12,700 bases of DNA. It comes from CANLWN01 sp039815505 (lineage in GTDB: Bacteria; Bacteroidota; Bacteroidia; Flavobacteriales; Flavobacteriaceae). Every line of letters starts with the position of its first letter. Position 1 is the stretch's first letter. Below the pieces are notes generated by a model. That model had not been told where the DNA came from. It saw only the letters and a list, made by a program, of their open reading frames with translations, and ran no database searches. The DNA lies in contig JBCBZE010000062.1 of the NCBI GenBank assembly GCA_039815505.1, positions 1 to 12,700 of the forward strand. Direction: 5' to 3'. Made by a program: the position numbers and the translations under genes. Below, piece by piece: positions 1 through 6,195 of the stretch.

Positions 1-42
1 ATGGTAGCGTATGGTTTCATTTTCAAAGTTTTTAATGTTCAT
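1..42 (-). CDS. Possible 5' end of a divergent gene running off the left edge
   Basis: On the minus strand an ATG at 42-40 opens 14 uninterrupted codons reading MNIKNFENETIRYH before the window ends. The composition (Asn, Lys, Glu, Ile) fits a normal flavobacterial N-terminus, and the gene would diverge from iorA, leaving a 170-base shared intergenic region. Divergent regulators often sit beside such enzyme operons, but nothing here identifies a family. An alternative ATG in another frame begins at 24, and a short plus-strand reading frame (1-87) covers the same bases, so the call is tentative. Confidence 0.3.
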   Translation of the reverse strand, partial: MNIKNFENETIRYH

Positions 43-90
43 CTAGCAAAACGGACAAAACCTTTTTTAATTATTGTATGCCTATGAAAA

Positions 91-131
91 GACTGTTAAA
101 CATTGTTAAAGTGGAAACGCTGACTGTTAAA
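91..131 (+). repeat. Direct repeats TGTTAAA upstream of iorA
   Basis: TGTTAAA occurs three times, at 94-100, 104-110 and 125-131. The first and third copies are extended to a perfect 10-mer, GACTGTTAAA (91-100 and 122-131). Spacings of 10 and 21 bases equal about one and two helical turns, which would place the copies on one face of the helix. They lie just upstream of the putative -7 box at 150, where an activator would bind. The sequence is AT-rich, so chance repetition is possible. Confidence 0.3.
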
Positions 132-149
132 TAAAAAACCCTTGAATTT

Positions 150-157
150 TATTTTTG
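150..157 (+). promoter_or_regulatory. iorA: Candidate Bacteroidota -7 promoter element for the iorA operon
   Basis: The octamer TATTTTTG matches the Bacteroidota -7 consensus TAnnTTTG exactly. It would start transcription near 162-165 and leave a leader of about 50 bases before the iorA ATG. No clear TTG-type -33 box lies 19-21 bases upstream, where the TGTTAAA copy at 125-131 sits instead. That fits an activator-dependent promoter or a false match. Confidence 0.35.
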
Positions 158-212
158 GTACCTTGTTGTGGAAACAACTAACATTATCCGAATAATTTAA
201 AAACTATCCGTT

Positions 213-674
213 ATGCCAACGTATCAATTAAAAGTTAATGGCGAGTCCCATACCGTGGAAGCAAGTGAGGACACTCCCGTTTTATGGGTTTTGCGCGACC
301 ATATGGATTTGGTAGGCACCAAATTCGGTTGCGGTATTGCCCAATGCGGTGCCTGTACCGTTCACTTGGACGGTAATGCCGTAAGAAGCTGTTCGTTGAC
401 CATGGCCCAAGTAGAGGGCAAATCGTTAACGACCATAGAAGGGCTCTCCCAAGATGGCTCCCATCCCGTACAGCAAGCATGGAAAGAGGTGGATGTACCG
501 CAATGTGGGTACTGCCAAGCTGGCCAGATCATGACCGCATCGGCCTTTTTGGCGAAGAATCCCAATCCCGACGAGGAAGAAATAAAGAATGCCATGCATG
601 GCAATATTTGTAGATGTGCCTCATATAACCGTATATACCGAGCTGTTGAAATAGCTGCGGAAAAAATGGGATAA
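213..674 (+). CDS. iorA: Isoquinoline 1-oxidoreductase-type 2x[2Fe-2S] subunit (IorA family)
   Basis: This 153-residue protein is the small electron-transfer subunit of a molybdenum hydroxylase. It passes electrons from the Mo site of IorB to an external acceptor. All eight cluster ligands are visible: Cys40, Cys45, Cys48 and Cys60 in the plant-type ferredoxin domain (CGIAQCGACTV), and Cys98, Cys101, Cys133 and Cys135 in the alpha-helical domain (CGYCQAG and CRC). The length is usual for the family. There is no signal peptide, so it probably leaves the cytoplasm as a passenger of the Tat-targeted IorB. It is first in a plus-strand operon, with a 99-base gap to iorB. There is no separate FAD subunit next to it, as expected for the Ior type. 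The physiological substrate cannot be read from the sequence; isoquinoline is only the family name. Confidence 0.93.
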   Translation: MPTYQLKVNGESHTVEASEDTPVLWVLRDHMDLVGTKFGCGIAQCGACTVHLDGNAVRSCSLTMAQVEGKSLTTIEGLSQDGSHPVQQAWKEVDVPQCGYCQAGQIMTASAFLAKNPNPDEEEIKNAMHGNICRCASYNRIYRAVEIAAEKMG

Positions 675-739
675 CACCATTTTATGCCTATCGGATCTGC
701 TGAGATCTTTCATCATTTTAATAGAACCCATTCATACAG

Positions 740-758
740 GCCCTATGGTAGTTAGGGC
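740..758 (+). other. Short GC-rich hairpin just upstream of iorB
   Basis: GCCCTA (740-745) and TAGGGC (753-758) form a perfect 6-bp stem with a 7-base loop. It sits 15 bases before the iorB ATG and is followed by an A-rich leader. It is the most GC-rich element of the 99-base iorA-iorB gap, which also holds a weaker stem, GATCT/AGATC at 694-698/703-707. No U-tract follows, so it is not a typical terminator. It could protect a processed iorB mRNA end or tune translation. Confidence 0.35.
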
Positions 759-773
759 GATAAAAAAAAGAAA

Positions 774-3002
774 ATGTCAAAACCATCAATAACATTCGAT
801 AGAAGAGCTTTTATCAAAACTTCTTCATTGGCCAGTGGCGGACTCCTTATCGGCTTTAATCTGTTTACCGGCTGTAAACCCAAGGTAGTGACCGAAATTG
901 CCTTGGACCAATTAGATTATAAGGACTTTAATGCATTCATACAGATAGCGGCCAACGGTGCCGTTACGATTTTTTCCCCCAATCCGGAAATAGGGCAGGG
1001 GGTTAAAACTTCCATGCCCATGATCATAGCCGAAGAGTTGGATGTTTCTTGGGACAAGGTACTTGTAAAACAAGGCGTTTTGGATACCGAGAACTACACC
1101 CGTCAGGTAGCCGGGGGTAGTCAGTCTATCCGTCATGGATGGGATGCGCTGCGGCAAACAGGGGCAACCGCAAAACAGATGTTGATCAATGCCGCGGCTG
1201 CAAGATGGGGAGTGGAGGCTTCGGAGTGTACCGCCAGTGAAGGTGTCATAACCAATGCCAAAGGCGAGACTTTGGGGTATGGTGACGTAGTTGTGGAAGC
1301 TGCTGCTTTGGAGGTGCCCCAAGAGGTTGTTTTAAAGGAACCTAAGGAGTATAAAATTATTGGGACGGACCGGGGCAATGTGGATATTGATAAAATTGTC
1401 ACCGGAAAACCGTTGTTTGGTTTGGATTACAAGGAAGAAGGTATGGTATATGCTTCCGTGTTAAGACCTCCAGCTTTTGGAAAGGTATTGGAGTCTTATG
1501 ACGATACGGATGCCAAAGCGATGCCAGGAGTTATAGATGTTATCCGTATTGGAGAAAAAGCGAAGAGCCTTTTTGTGGACATACCCAGAATAAAAGGGAT
1601 GCTGAGCGGCAGTGATAAAGTGGTGGTGGTTGCCAAGTCCACTTGGGAGGCTATGAAGGGCAAAAAAGCGATCAAGGCCGTATGGACAGATGGTACGCCA
1701 ACGGAAAGTACCGAATTCCAGGATAAGAAGTTACTTGATTTGTTAAATGGAAATTCATTTGAAACCCTGCGTAAAGACGGTGACGTCAAGAAAGCTTTTG
1801 CGGATGCCGATGAGGTATTGGAGCGCACTTATGAATCACCTTTCTTGCCCCATAATTGTATGGAACCCATGAATTTCTTTGCCCATGTAACACCAGAGAA
1901 AATACATATGGTAGGCCCTATACAAACACCGGAGGGAACCGCAGGTTTTGCGGCAAAAATGTTGGGTCGCGAAGCCACTGATGTTCATCTGGAAATGACC
2001 CGTATGGGCGGCGGTTTTGGAAGACGGCTCTATGGCGATTTTGCTTTGGAAGCGGTAGAGATATCCAGTATGATCAATAAACCGGTTAAAATGGTCTCTT
2101 CAAGGGAAGACGATATGGGTACTATGGGAATCTACAGACCCGCCATCAAGTATAAGATAAAAGCGTCCATAAAGGACGGGAAAGTCACGGGCTATCATTT
2201 AAAGGAGGCGGCCATCAATTCCAATATGTATGGATTGATTCCGAACTTCTTTCCCGCAGGTGCCATAGATAACTATCAGGTAGATGCTGCCAAATACGAT
2301 AGCAATGTCACTACCGGGGCTTGGAGAGCCCCCTATACCAACTTTTTGGCCTTTGCCGAACAAAGTTTCTTTGATGAATTGGCGGAGCTGATGGAAGTGG
2401 ATCGCGTTCAATTGCGTTTAGACCTCTTACAAAATGTAAAAGGCACTACGGACGAGCGTATTCAGTATGATCCGGAGCGAATGGAAAAAGTGATCAAAAC
2501 CGCTGTGGAAAAATCTGGATGGGGAACAAAACCCGAGGGTACCTACCAAGGCTTTGTAAATTATTATTGCCATAATACACATGTGGCCGAGGTAGCCGAT
2601 GTACAAATAGAAAACGGCTCACCGGTCGTCAAAAAAGTAACCTGTGTGGTGGATTGTGGCATTGTGGTAAACCCGTTAGGGGCTTTAAATCAAATCGAGG
2701 GTGGTGTTATCGACGGTATCGGCCATTCCATGTATAGTGATTTTTCGTTCAAGGATGGGGAACCGGTAGCCAAGAACTTTGATGCTTATCGATTGATACG
2801 TATGAAAGAAGCACCCATTGTTGAAACACATTTTATAAAAAATGAGCTATCACCAACCGGCCTTGGGGAACCTACATTGCCTCCTGCCGGAGGGGCTATT
2901 GCCAACGCCATTAAAGCGGCAACGGGCAATAGGATCTATAACCAACCTTTTTCCAAATATCCAGAACTATTAAAAGTACCCAGTGCTGAAATTTTAGGAT
3001 AA
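774..3002 (+). CDS. iorB: Isoquinoline 1-oxidoreductase-type molybdopterin subunit, Tat-exported (IorB family)
   Basis: This 742-residue catalytic subunit binds the Mo cofactor and hydroxylates an aldehyde or N-heterocycle-type substrate. The N-terminus carries a twin-arginine signal (DRRAFIK, residues 9-15), a hydrophobic stretch to about residue 32, and FTGC ending at Cys34, a loose lipobox. A membrane-anchored periplasmic lipoprotein is therefore possible. Cofactor motifs include GGGFGRR (412-418), TGAWRAP (514-520) and the glycine-rich NPLGALNQIEGG region (633-644). GLGEP (696-700) supplies Glu699, the expected catalytic base. The length is normal for the single-chain IorB class. The moaD ATG follows after only 3 bases, so enzyme and cofactor genes are co-transcribed. 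The cofactor must be inserted before Tat export, which fits the presence of xdhC nearby. The substrate is unknown. Confidence 0.93.
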   Translation: MSKPSITFDRRAFIKTSSLASGGLLIGFNLFTGCKPKVVTEIALDQLDYKDFNAFIQIAANGAVTIFSPNPEIGQGVKTSMPMIIAEELDVSWDKVLVKQGVLDTENYTRQVAGGSQSIRHGWDALRQTGATAKQMLINAAAARWGVEASECTASEGVITNAKGETLGYGDVVVEAAALEVPQEVVLKEPKEYKIIGTDRGNVDIDKIVTGKPLFGLDYKEEGMVYASVLRPPAFGKVLESYDDTDAKAMPGVIDVIRIGEKAKSLFVDIPRIKGMLSGSDKVVVVAKSTWEAMKGKKAIKAVWTDGTPTESTEFQDKKLLDLLNGNSFETLRKDGDVKKAFADADEVLERTYESPFLPHNCMEPMNFFAHVTPEKIHMVGPIQTPEGTAGFAAKMLGREATDVHLEMTRMGGGFGRRLYGDFALEAVEISSMINKPVKMVSSREDDMGTMGIYRPAIKYKIKASIKDGKVTGYHLKEAAINSNMYGLIPNFFPAGAIDNYQVDAAKYDSNVTTGAWRAPYTNFLAFAEQSFFDELAELMEVDRVQLRLDLLQNVKGTTDERIQYDPERMEKVIKTAVEKSGWGTKPEGTYQGFVNYYCHNTHVAEVADVQIENGSPVVKKVTCVVDCGIVVNPLGALNQIEGGVIDGIGHSMYSDFSFKDGEPVAKNFDAYRLIRMKEAPIVETHFIKNELSPTGLGEPTLPPAGGAIANAIKAATGNRIYNQPFSKYPELLKVPSAEILG

Positions 3003-3005
3003 GCT

Positions 3006-3260
3006 ATGACGATTTTATTATTTGGTATTACCAAGGATATTGTAGGTAGTTCTTCCATATCCATGCCTACCTCTAGCGAGTTTGGTATAAAAAAATCAAA
3101 GACGGTAGGAGAGTTAAAGGAATATTTAGGGCACACCTATCCAAAACTCAAGGAATTGTCTTCTTTAGCGGTCGCCGTGAACAATATGTATGCGGATGAT
3201 GCTACTAAAATCGATAATTTTGATGAAATTGCCTTGATTCCGCCCGTCAGTGGCGGATAA
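3006..3260 (+). CDS. moaD: MoaD, small sulfur-carrier subunit of molybdopterin synthase
   Basis: This 84-residue beta-grasp, ubiquitin-like protein ends in PPVSGG. The C-terminal Gly-Gly is adenylated by MoeB and converted to a thiocarboxylate, which MoaE uses to make the dithiolene of molybdopterin. The length matches the family (about 80 residues), and VGELKEYL and IALIPPVSGG are typical. The gene starts 3 bases after iorB and 15 bases before mobA, between a structural enzyme gene and cofactor genes. Its partner moaE is absent from this window. ThiS-like carriers look similar, but the surrounding molybdenum genes favour MoaD. Confidence 0.9.
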   Translation: MTILLFGITKDIVGSSSISMPTSSEFGIKKSKTVGELKEYLGHTYPKLKELSSLAVAVNNMYADDATKIDNFDEIALIPPVSGG

Positions 3261-3275
3261 AGCAATCGTAGTGGT

Positions 3276-3875
3276 ATGATGGAGCAAACAAAAGAAATAT
3301 ACGGACTGGTATTATCTGGGGGAAGAAGCACACGGATGGGTAAGGACAAAAGTACCATAGCCTATCACGGGATTCCGCAACGGGAGTACCTCTATGAACT
3401 GTTGGAACAAGTTTGTGACAAAACATTTTATAGCATTAGGTCCGAACAGAAAACGGAACTGTCCAAAGATGCACAGATTATACTGGATAAAAATGTATTT
3501 AAAGGACCATATAATGGCCTATTAAGTGCGCATGACGAATATCCCAATGTGGCTTGGTTGGTATTGGCCTGCGATTTGCCCTTAATGGACCTCCCTTCAT
3601 TAAAACAGCTTATATTGCATAGGAATAGGGATAAAATGGCTACCGCGTTTGCTACTCGGGAAAGTCAACTTCCAGAACCTTTATGTGCTATATGGGAGTC
3701 TAAAGGTCTGGAAACATCCAAGGAGTATTTAATAAACGGCACGAGCACGTGCCCAAGAAAGTTTTTAATACATTCGGAAACAGAATTGGTCTTTCCTCGG
3801 CACGAACAGGTTTTATTAAATGCCAATTCCCAAGAAGAATACCAAGAAGCCATATTAAAACTAAGCACCATTTGA
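3276..3875 (+). CDS. mobA: MobA-like molybdenum cofactor nucleotidyltransferase
   Basis: This 199-residue Rossmann-like nucleotidyltransferase attaches a nucleotide to Mo-molybdopterin. The nucleotide-binding loop is LSGGRSTRMGKDK (13-25). The metal-binding Asp is in ACDLPLM (Asp100), and NANSQEEY (182-189) is the usual C-terminal signature. The double glycine and RMGKDK resemble GTP-using MobA more than CTP-using MocA, which has an AAG-type loop. This is notable because Ior and Cox enzymes commonly use the cytosine dinucleotide. Two consecutive ATG codons (3276 and 3279) could serve as start. The stop TGA overlaps the probable TTG start of the next gene. Confidence is high for the family and moderate for the nucleotide used. 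Confidence 0.9.
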   Translation: MMEQTKEIYGLVLSGGRSTRMGKDKSTIAYHGIPQREYLYELLEQVCDKTFYSIRSEQKTELSKDAQIILDKNVFKGPYNGLLSAHDEYPNVAWLVLACDLPLMDLPSLKQLILHRNRDKMATAFATRESQLPEPLCAIWESKGLETSKEYLINGTSTCPRKFLIHSETELVFPRHEQVLLNANSQEEYQEAILKLSTI

Positions 3876-4942
3876 ATACGCATAGGTACATAAGGCAGAC
3901 CAGTCTGCAGGACTTCGGCTCCATAGCGCAGCAAAAACTTGCAGATGCGAGCGTTTTGGTCGTTGGTGTTGGAGGGCTGGGGATTCCCGTTTTGCAATAT
4001 CTGAATGCCATGGGTGTGGGGACCCTTGGTATGGTTGAGCAAGACTGCATTGATCTCACCAATTTACAACGACAGGTTTTATATAATGAAAATGATATTG
4101 GTAAGCCCAAGCTAGAAGTGGCTTTGGAAAAATTAAAACTGCAAAACTCCCAAACCCAGCTTAAAGCCCATGCCACTTTTTTGAACAGGGATAACGCACT
4201 ACAGATCATAAGCGATTATGATTTGGTGGTGGATGCCTCGGACAATTTTCCAACCCGATACTTGATCAATGACGCTTGTGTTATCTTAAAGAAACCCTTT
4301 GTTTATGGTGCTTTACATAGTTTTGAAGGACAGGTAAGTGTATTTAACTATAATCATGGACCCACATATCGTTGTCTCTTTCCAAAAATGCCCTCTGGGA
4401 TGGAAATTCCCAATTGTAATGATAACGGGGTATTGGGCGTAATCCCCGGCATCGTTGGGAATTTACAGGCTTTGGAGACCATAAAAGTGATTACAGGGAT
4501 AGGTGAGGTTTTATCAGGTAAGCTATTGATTTTCAATGGATTGAATCAAAGTTTTCAAAAAATTAATTTTTTACTTAAACCCGAAAATCTATTGTTGACC
4601 GTTTTGGAAGATTCATATGAAACCGATAGTTGCATCCCCGTACGGTCAATTACGGTGAACGAGTTACAGGAGTTGATAAAATCGGATACGGCCATACAAG
4701 TAGTGGATGTGCGCTCAACAACGGAGTATGCCACGTATCATTTACCCAATTCTATCAATATTCCTTTGGAGGAGCTGGAAAATAGGGTAATGGAAATCAA
4801 TTTAAAACAATCGGTATATTTAATTTGTCAATCGGGCAGACGAAGTGCAATGGCACAGGACAAATTAAGTCAAATAAGTCCAAATACTAATTTATATAAT
4901 ATCTTTGGAGGCATAAATACGTTGCTGACCACATGCTTCTGA
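3872..4942 (+). CDS. moeB: MoeB/ThiF-type adenylyltransferase fused to a C-terminal rhodanese domain
   Basis: An E1-like domain activates the MoaD C-terminus with ATP, and a rhodanese domain can carry persulfide sulfur. From a TTG start at 3872 the protein has 356 residues. It starts NTHRYIRQTSLQDFG, the usual MoeB N-terminus. GVGGLG (32-37) binds ATP, DLTNLQRQ follows, and SDN (Asp124) is the expected magnesium/catalytic Asp. GPTYRCLFP has Thr165 where Zn-binding MoeB proteins have the first Cys of CYRC, and the later CxxC pair is missing. The rhodanese domain (about 258-356) has a canonical loop CQSGRR with Cys319. The TTG overlaps the mobA stop as TTGA, the same arrangement as a coupled ATGA. 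A first ATG at 3749 would add 41 residues that are only mobA read in another frame, so I reject it. The 3' end overlaps the next gene by 10 bases. Confidence 0.88.
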   Translation: MNTHRYIRQTSLQDFGSIAQQKLADASVLVVGVGGLGIPVLQYLNAMGVGTLGMVEQDCIDLTNLQRQVLYNENDIGKPKLEVALEKLKLQNSQTQLKAHATFLNRDNALQIISDYDLVVDASDNFPTRYLINDACVILKKPFVYGALHSFEGQVSVFNYNHGPTYRCLFPKMPSGMEIPNCNDNGVLGVIPGIVGNLQALETIKVITGIGEVLSGKLLIFNGLNQSFQKINFLLKPENLLLTVLEDSYETDSCIPVRSITVNELQELIKSDTAIQVVDVRSTTEYATYHLPNSINIPLEELENRVMEINLKQSVYLICQSGRRSAMAQDKLSQISPNTNLYNIFGGINTLLTTCF

Positions 4943-5715
4943 CCGACCAAGAGTTTATTTGGGTAATCCTTGGGTTTTTTATCATTGCCACTTTATATTC
5001 TTCCGTTGGTTTTGGTGGGGGATCTAGTTACTTGGCCATTTTGGCCCTGGTTTTCACCAGTTTTTTTGCTATTCGAAGCACGGCACTTCTTTGTAACCTT
5101 ATTGTGGTCTCCGGTAGCAGTTACCTGTATTTTAGAAAGGGACATTTAGAGGTCAAAAAGTTTATTCCCTTTATCATTACAAGCATACCTTTAGCCTTTG
5201 TCGGCGCTTCCTTTCGTTTACAGGAACATATATTCTTTGTTATACTTGGCTCTGCCTTGATCGTATCGGCCTTGGCCTTGGTTATCCAAACATACATGGC
5301 CCCCAATCGTATTAAGAGCAAGAAAGCGTATCCTGCCTATGTTGCATACCTCTTAGGTGCGGGAATTGGTTTATTGTCCGGTCTGGTCGGTGTTGGTGGC
5401 GGTATTTTTTTGGCCCCCATTTTAAATCATATGCGTTGGGACAGTTCCATTAAAATTGCTGCATTGGCCAGTTTTTTTATATGGGTAAACTCCATTTCCG
5501 GGATTGGGGGTCTATGGAACAGTGGCACTTTTGAAGTTCCTTGGCCTTTTGCCATTGGCCTCTTGTTGGCGGTGTTTCTAGGGGGGCAATTGGGGGTTCG
5601 CCTCAGTTTATCGAAACTGACAGGTAATGGTATCCGATTGGTCACGGCCCTTCTTGTATTTATAGTAGGGGTAAGGGTCCTTGTAAGTAATGGGCTGCAG
5701 CTTAATTTTTTCTAG
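4933..5715 (+). CDS. TauE/SafE (DUF81) family membrane permease
   Basis: This 260-residue, highly hydrophobic inner-membrane protein has about eight predicted helices. It shows the internal duplication typical of TauE/SafE: VGFGGGSSYLAIL (25-37) and VGVGGGIFLAPIL (152-164). Characterised relatives move sulfite, sulfoacetate or other small organosulfur anions, usually outward. It is the last gene of the iorA operon and overlaps moeB by 10 bases, so it is likely translationally coupled to cofactor genes. A role in handling a sulfur by-product, an oxyanion or the substrate of the hydroxylase is inference. Its stop codon interlocks with that of the convergent gene in the palindrome CTAG. Confidence 0.85.
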   Translation: MLLTDQEFIWVILGFFIIATLYSSVGFGGGSSYLAILALVFTSFFAIRSTALLCNLIVVSGSSYLYFRKGHLEVKKFIPFIITSIPLAFVGASFRLQEHIFFVILGSALIVSALALVIQTYMAPNRIKSKKAYPAYVAYLLGAGIGLLSGLVGVGGGIFLAPILNHMRWDSSIKIAALASFFIWVNSISGIGGLWNSGTFEVPWPFAIGLLLAVFLGGQLGVRLSLSKLTGNGIRLVTALLVFIVGVRVLVSNGLQLNFF

Positions 5716-6191
5716 ATTTCCCTAAACCCTATATCTACATAGTTCAAAACCCTTTGGACCCTGGACCATATAAAGCGATAGAAATACTCAAAGTTACCAT
5801 TATACCAAATTGCAAAAACAAAAAAGGCATACAATAGCGAATGCGGTACGATCAGCACATAAAAATAAGTGCTCAAAATCAAAAGGGTAAGGGAAGCAAC
5901 AACCAAGGAAGCCGATAATACTGTCTTTTTCCCTTTATAGTTCAAGAGAATCATTAACAGTATAATACCACCCAATATAGGTTTGGAGTGCATAAGAAAA
6001 GGACCCATTTCACTTTTCTTTATATCAAAGAACATTAGAATTGCACCCATATAGGCAGTAATACAAAGCGGACACTTGGGCAGTAAGATCAGTAATAGGG
6101 TAGAAAAGAAAGACATGACCCCATGGGGCTTATTTGCTTTTCCAACAGAAGCCATTTTACGTTTGCAGCAAGTAGTTTTTGCCGTTTCCAC
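5712..6191 (-). CDS. Small four-helix membrane protein with a PKCPLC motif, function unknown
   Basis: The protein has 159 residues. A GTG start at 6191 lies 4 bases after the moeA stop. The first ATG, codon 13, would remove the vicinal Cys8-Cys9 pair. Predicted membrane segments lie near 26-55, 70-84, 91-113 and 116-130. The first contains PKCPLC (38-43), a CxxC pair at Cys40 and Cys43 inside or at the edge of the membrane. This resembles the layout of MerC-like small metal-binding membrane proteins, but I cannot assign it to that family. It is the third gene of the moaA-moeA operon and converges with the TauE gene, sharing CTAG at 5712-5715. A thiol/metal role in cofactor assembly is speculation. 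Confidence 0.75.
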   Translation of the reverse strand: METAKTTCCKRKMASVGKANKPHGVMSFFSTLLLILLPKCPLCITAYMGAILMFFDIKKSEMGPFLMHSKPILGGIILLMILLNYKGKKTVLSASLVVASLTLLILSTYFYVLIVPHSLLYAFFVFAIWYNGNFEYFYRFIWSRVQRVLNYVDIGFREI

Positions 6192-6195
6192 CTAT

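Noticed and set aside
1..87. 28-codon plus-strand reading frame from base 1 to the TGA at 85-87
   Set aside because: It could be the tail of an upstream gene, but the product is featureless and the divergent minus-strand start fits the layout better; not decidable from the window.
694..708. GATCT/AGATC hairpin as a terminator after iorA
   Set aside because: The stem is only 5 bp and the following T-run is short and broken; iorA and iorB are expected to be co-transcribed.
912..1322. 136-codon minus-strand reading frame inside iorB
   Set aside because: It is opposite a conserved part of IorB, with no family features and no transcription signal.
3749..3871. N-terminal extension of moeB from the ATG at 3749
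   Set aside because: It lies wholly in mobA, in another frame, and has no MoeB-like content; the family N-terminus begins just after the TTG at 3872.
3665..4209. Overlapping minus-strand reading frames across mobA and moeB
   Set aside because: Both are antisense to strong coding sequence with conserved motifs; the products look random and Cys-rich.
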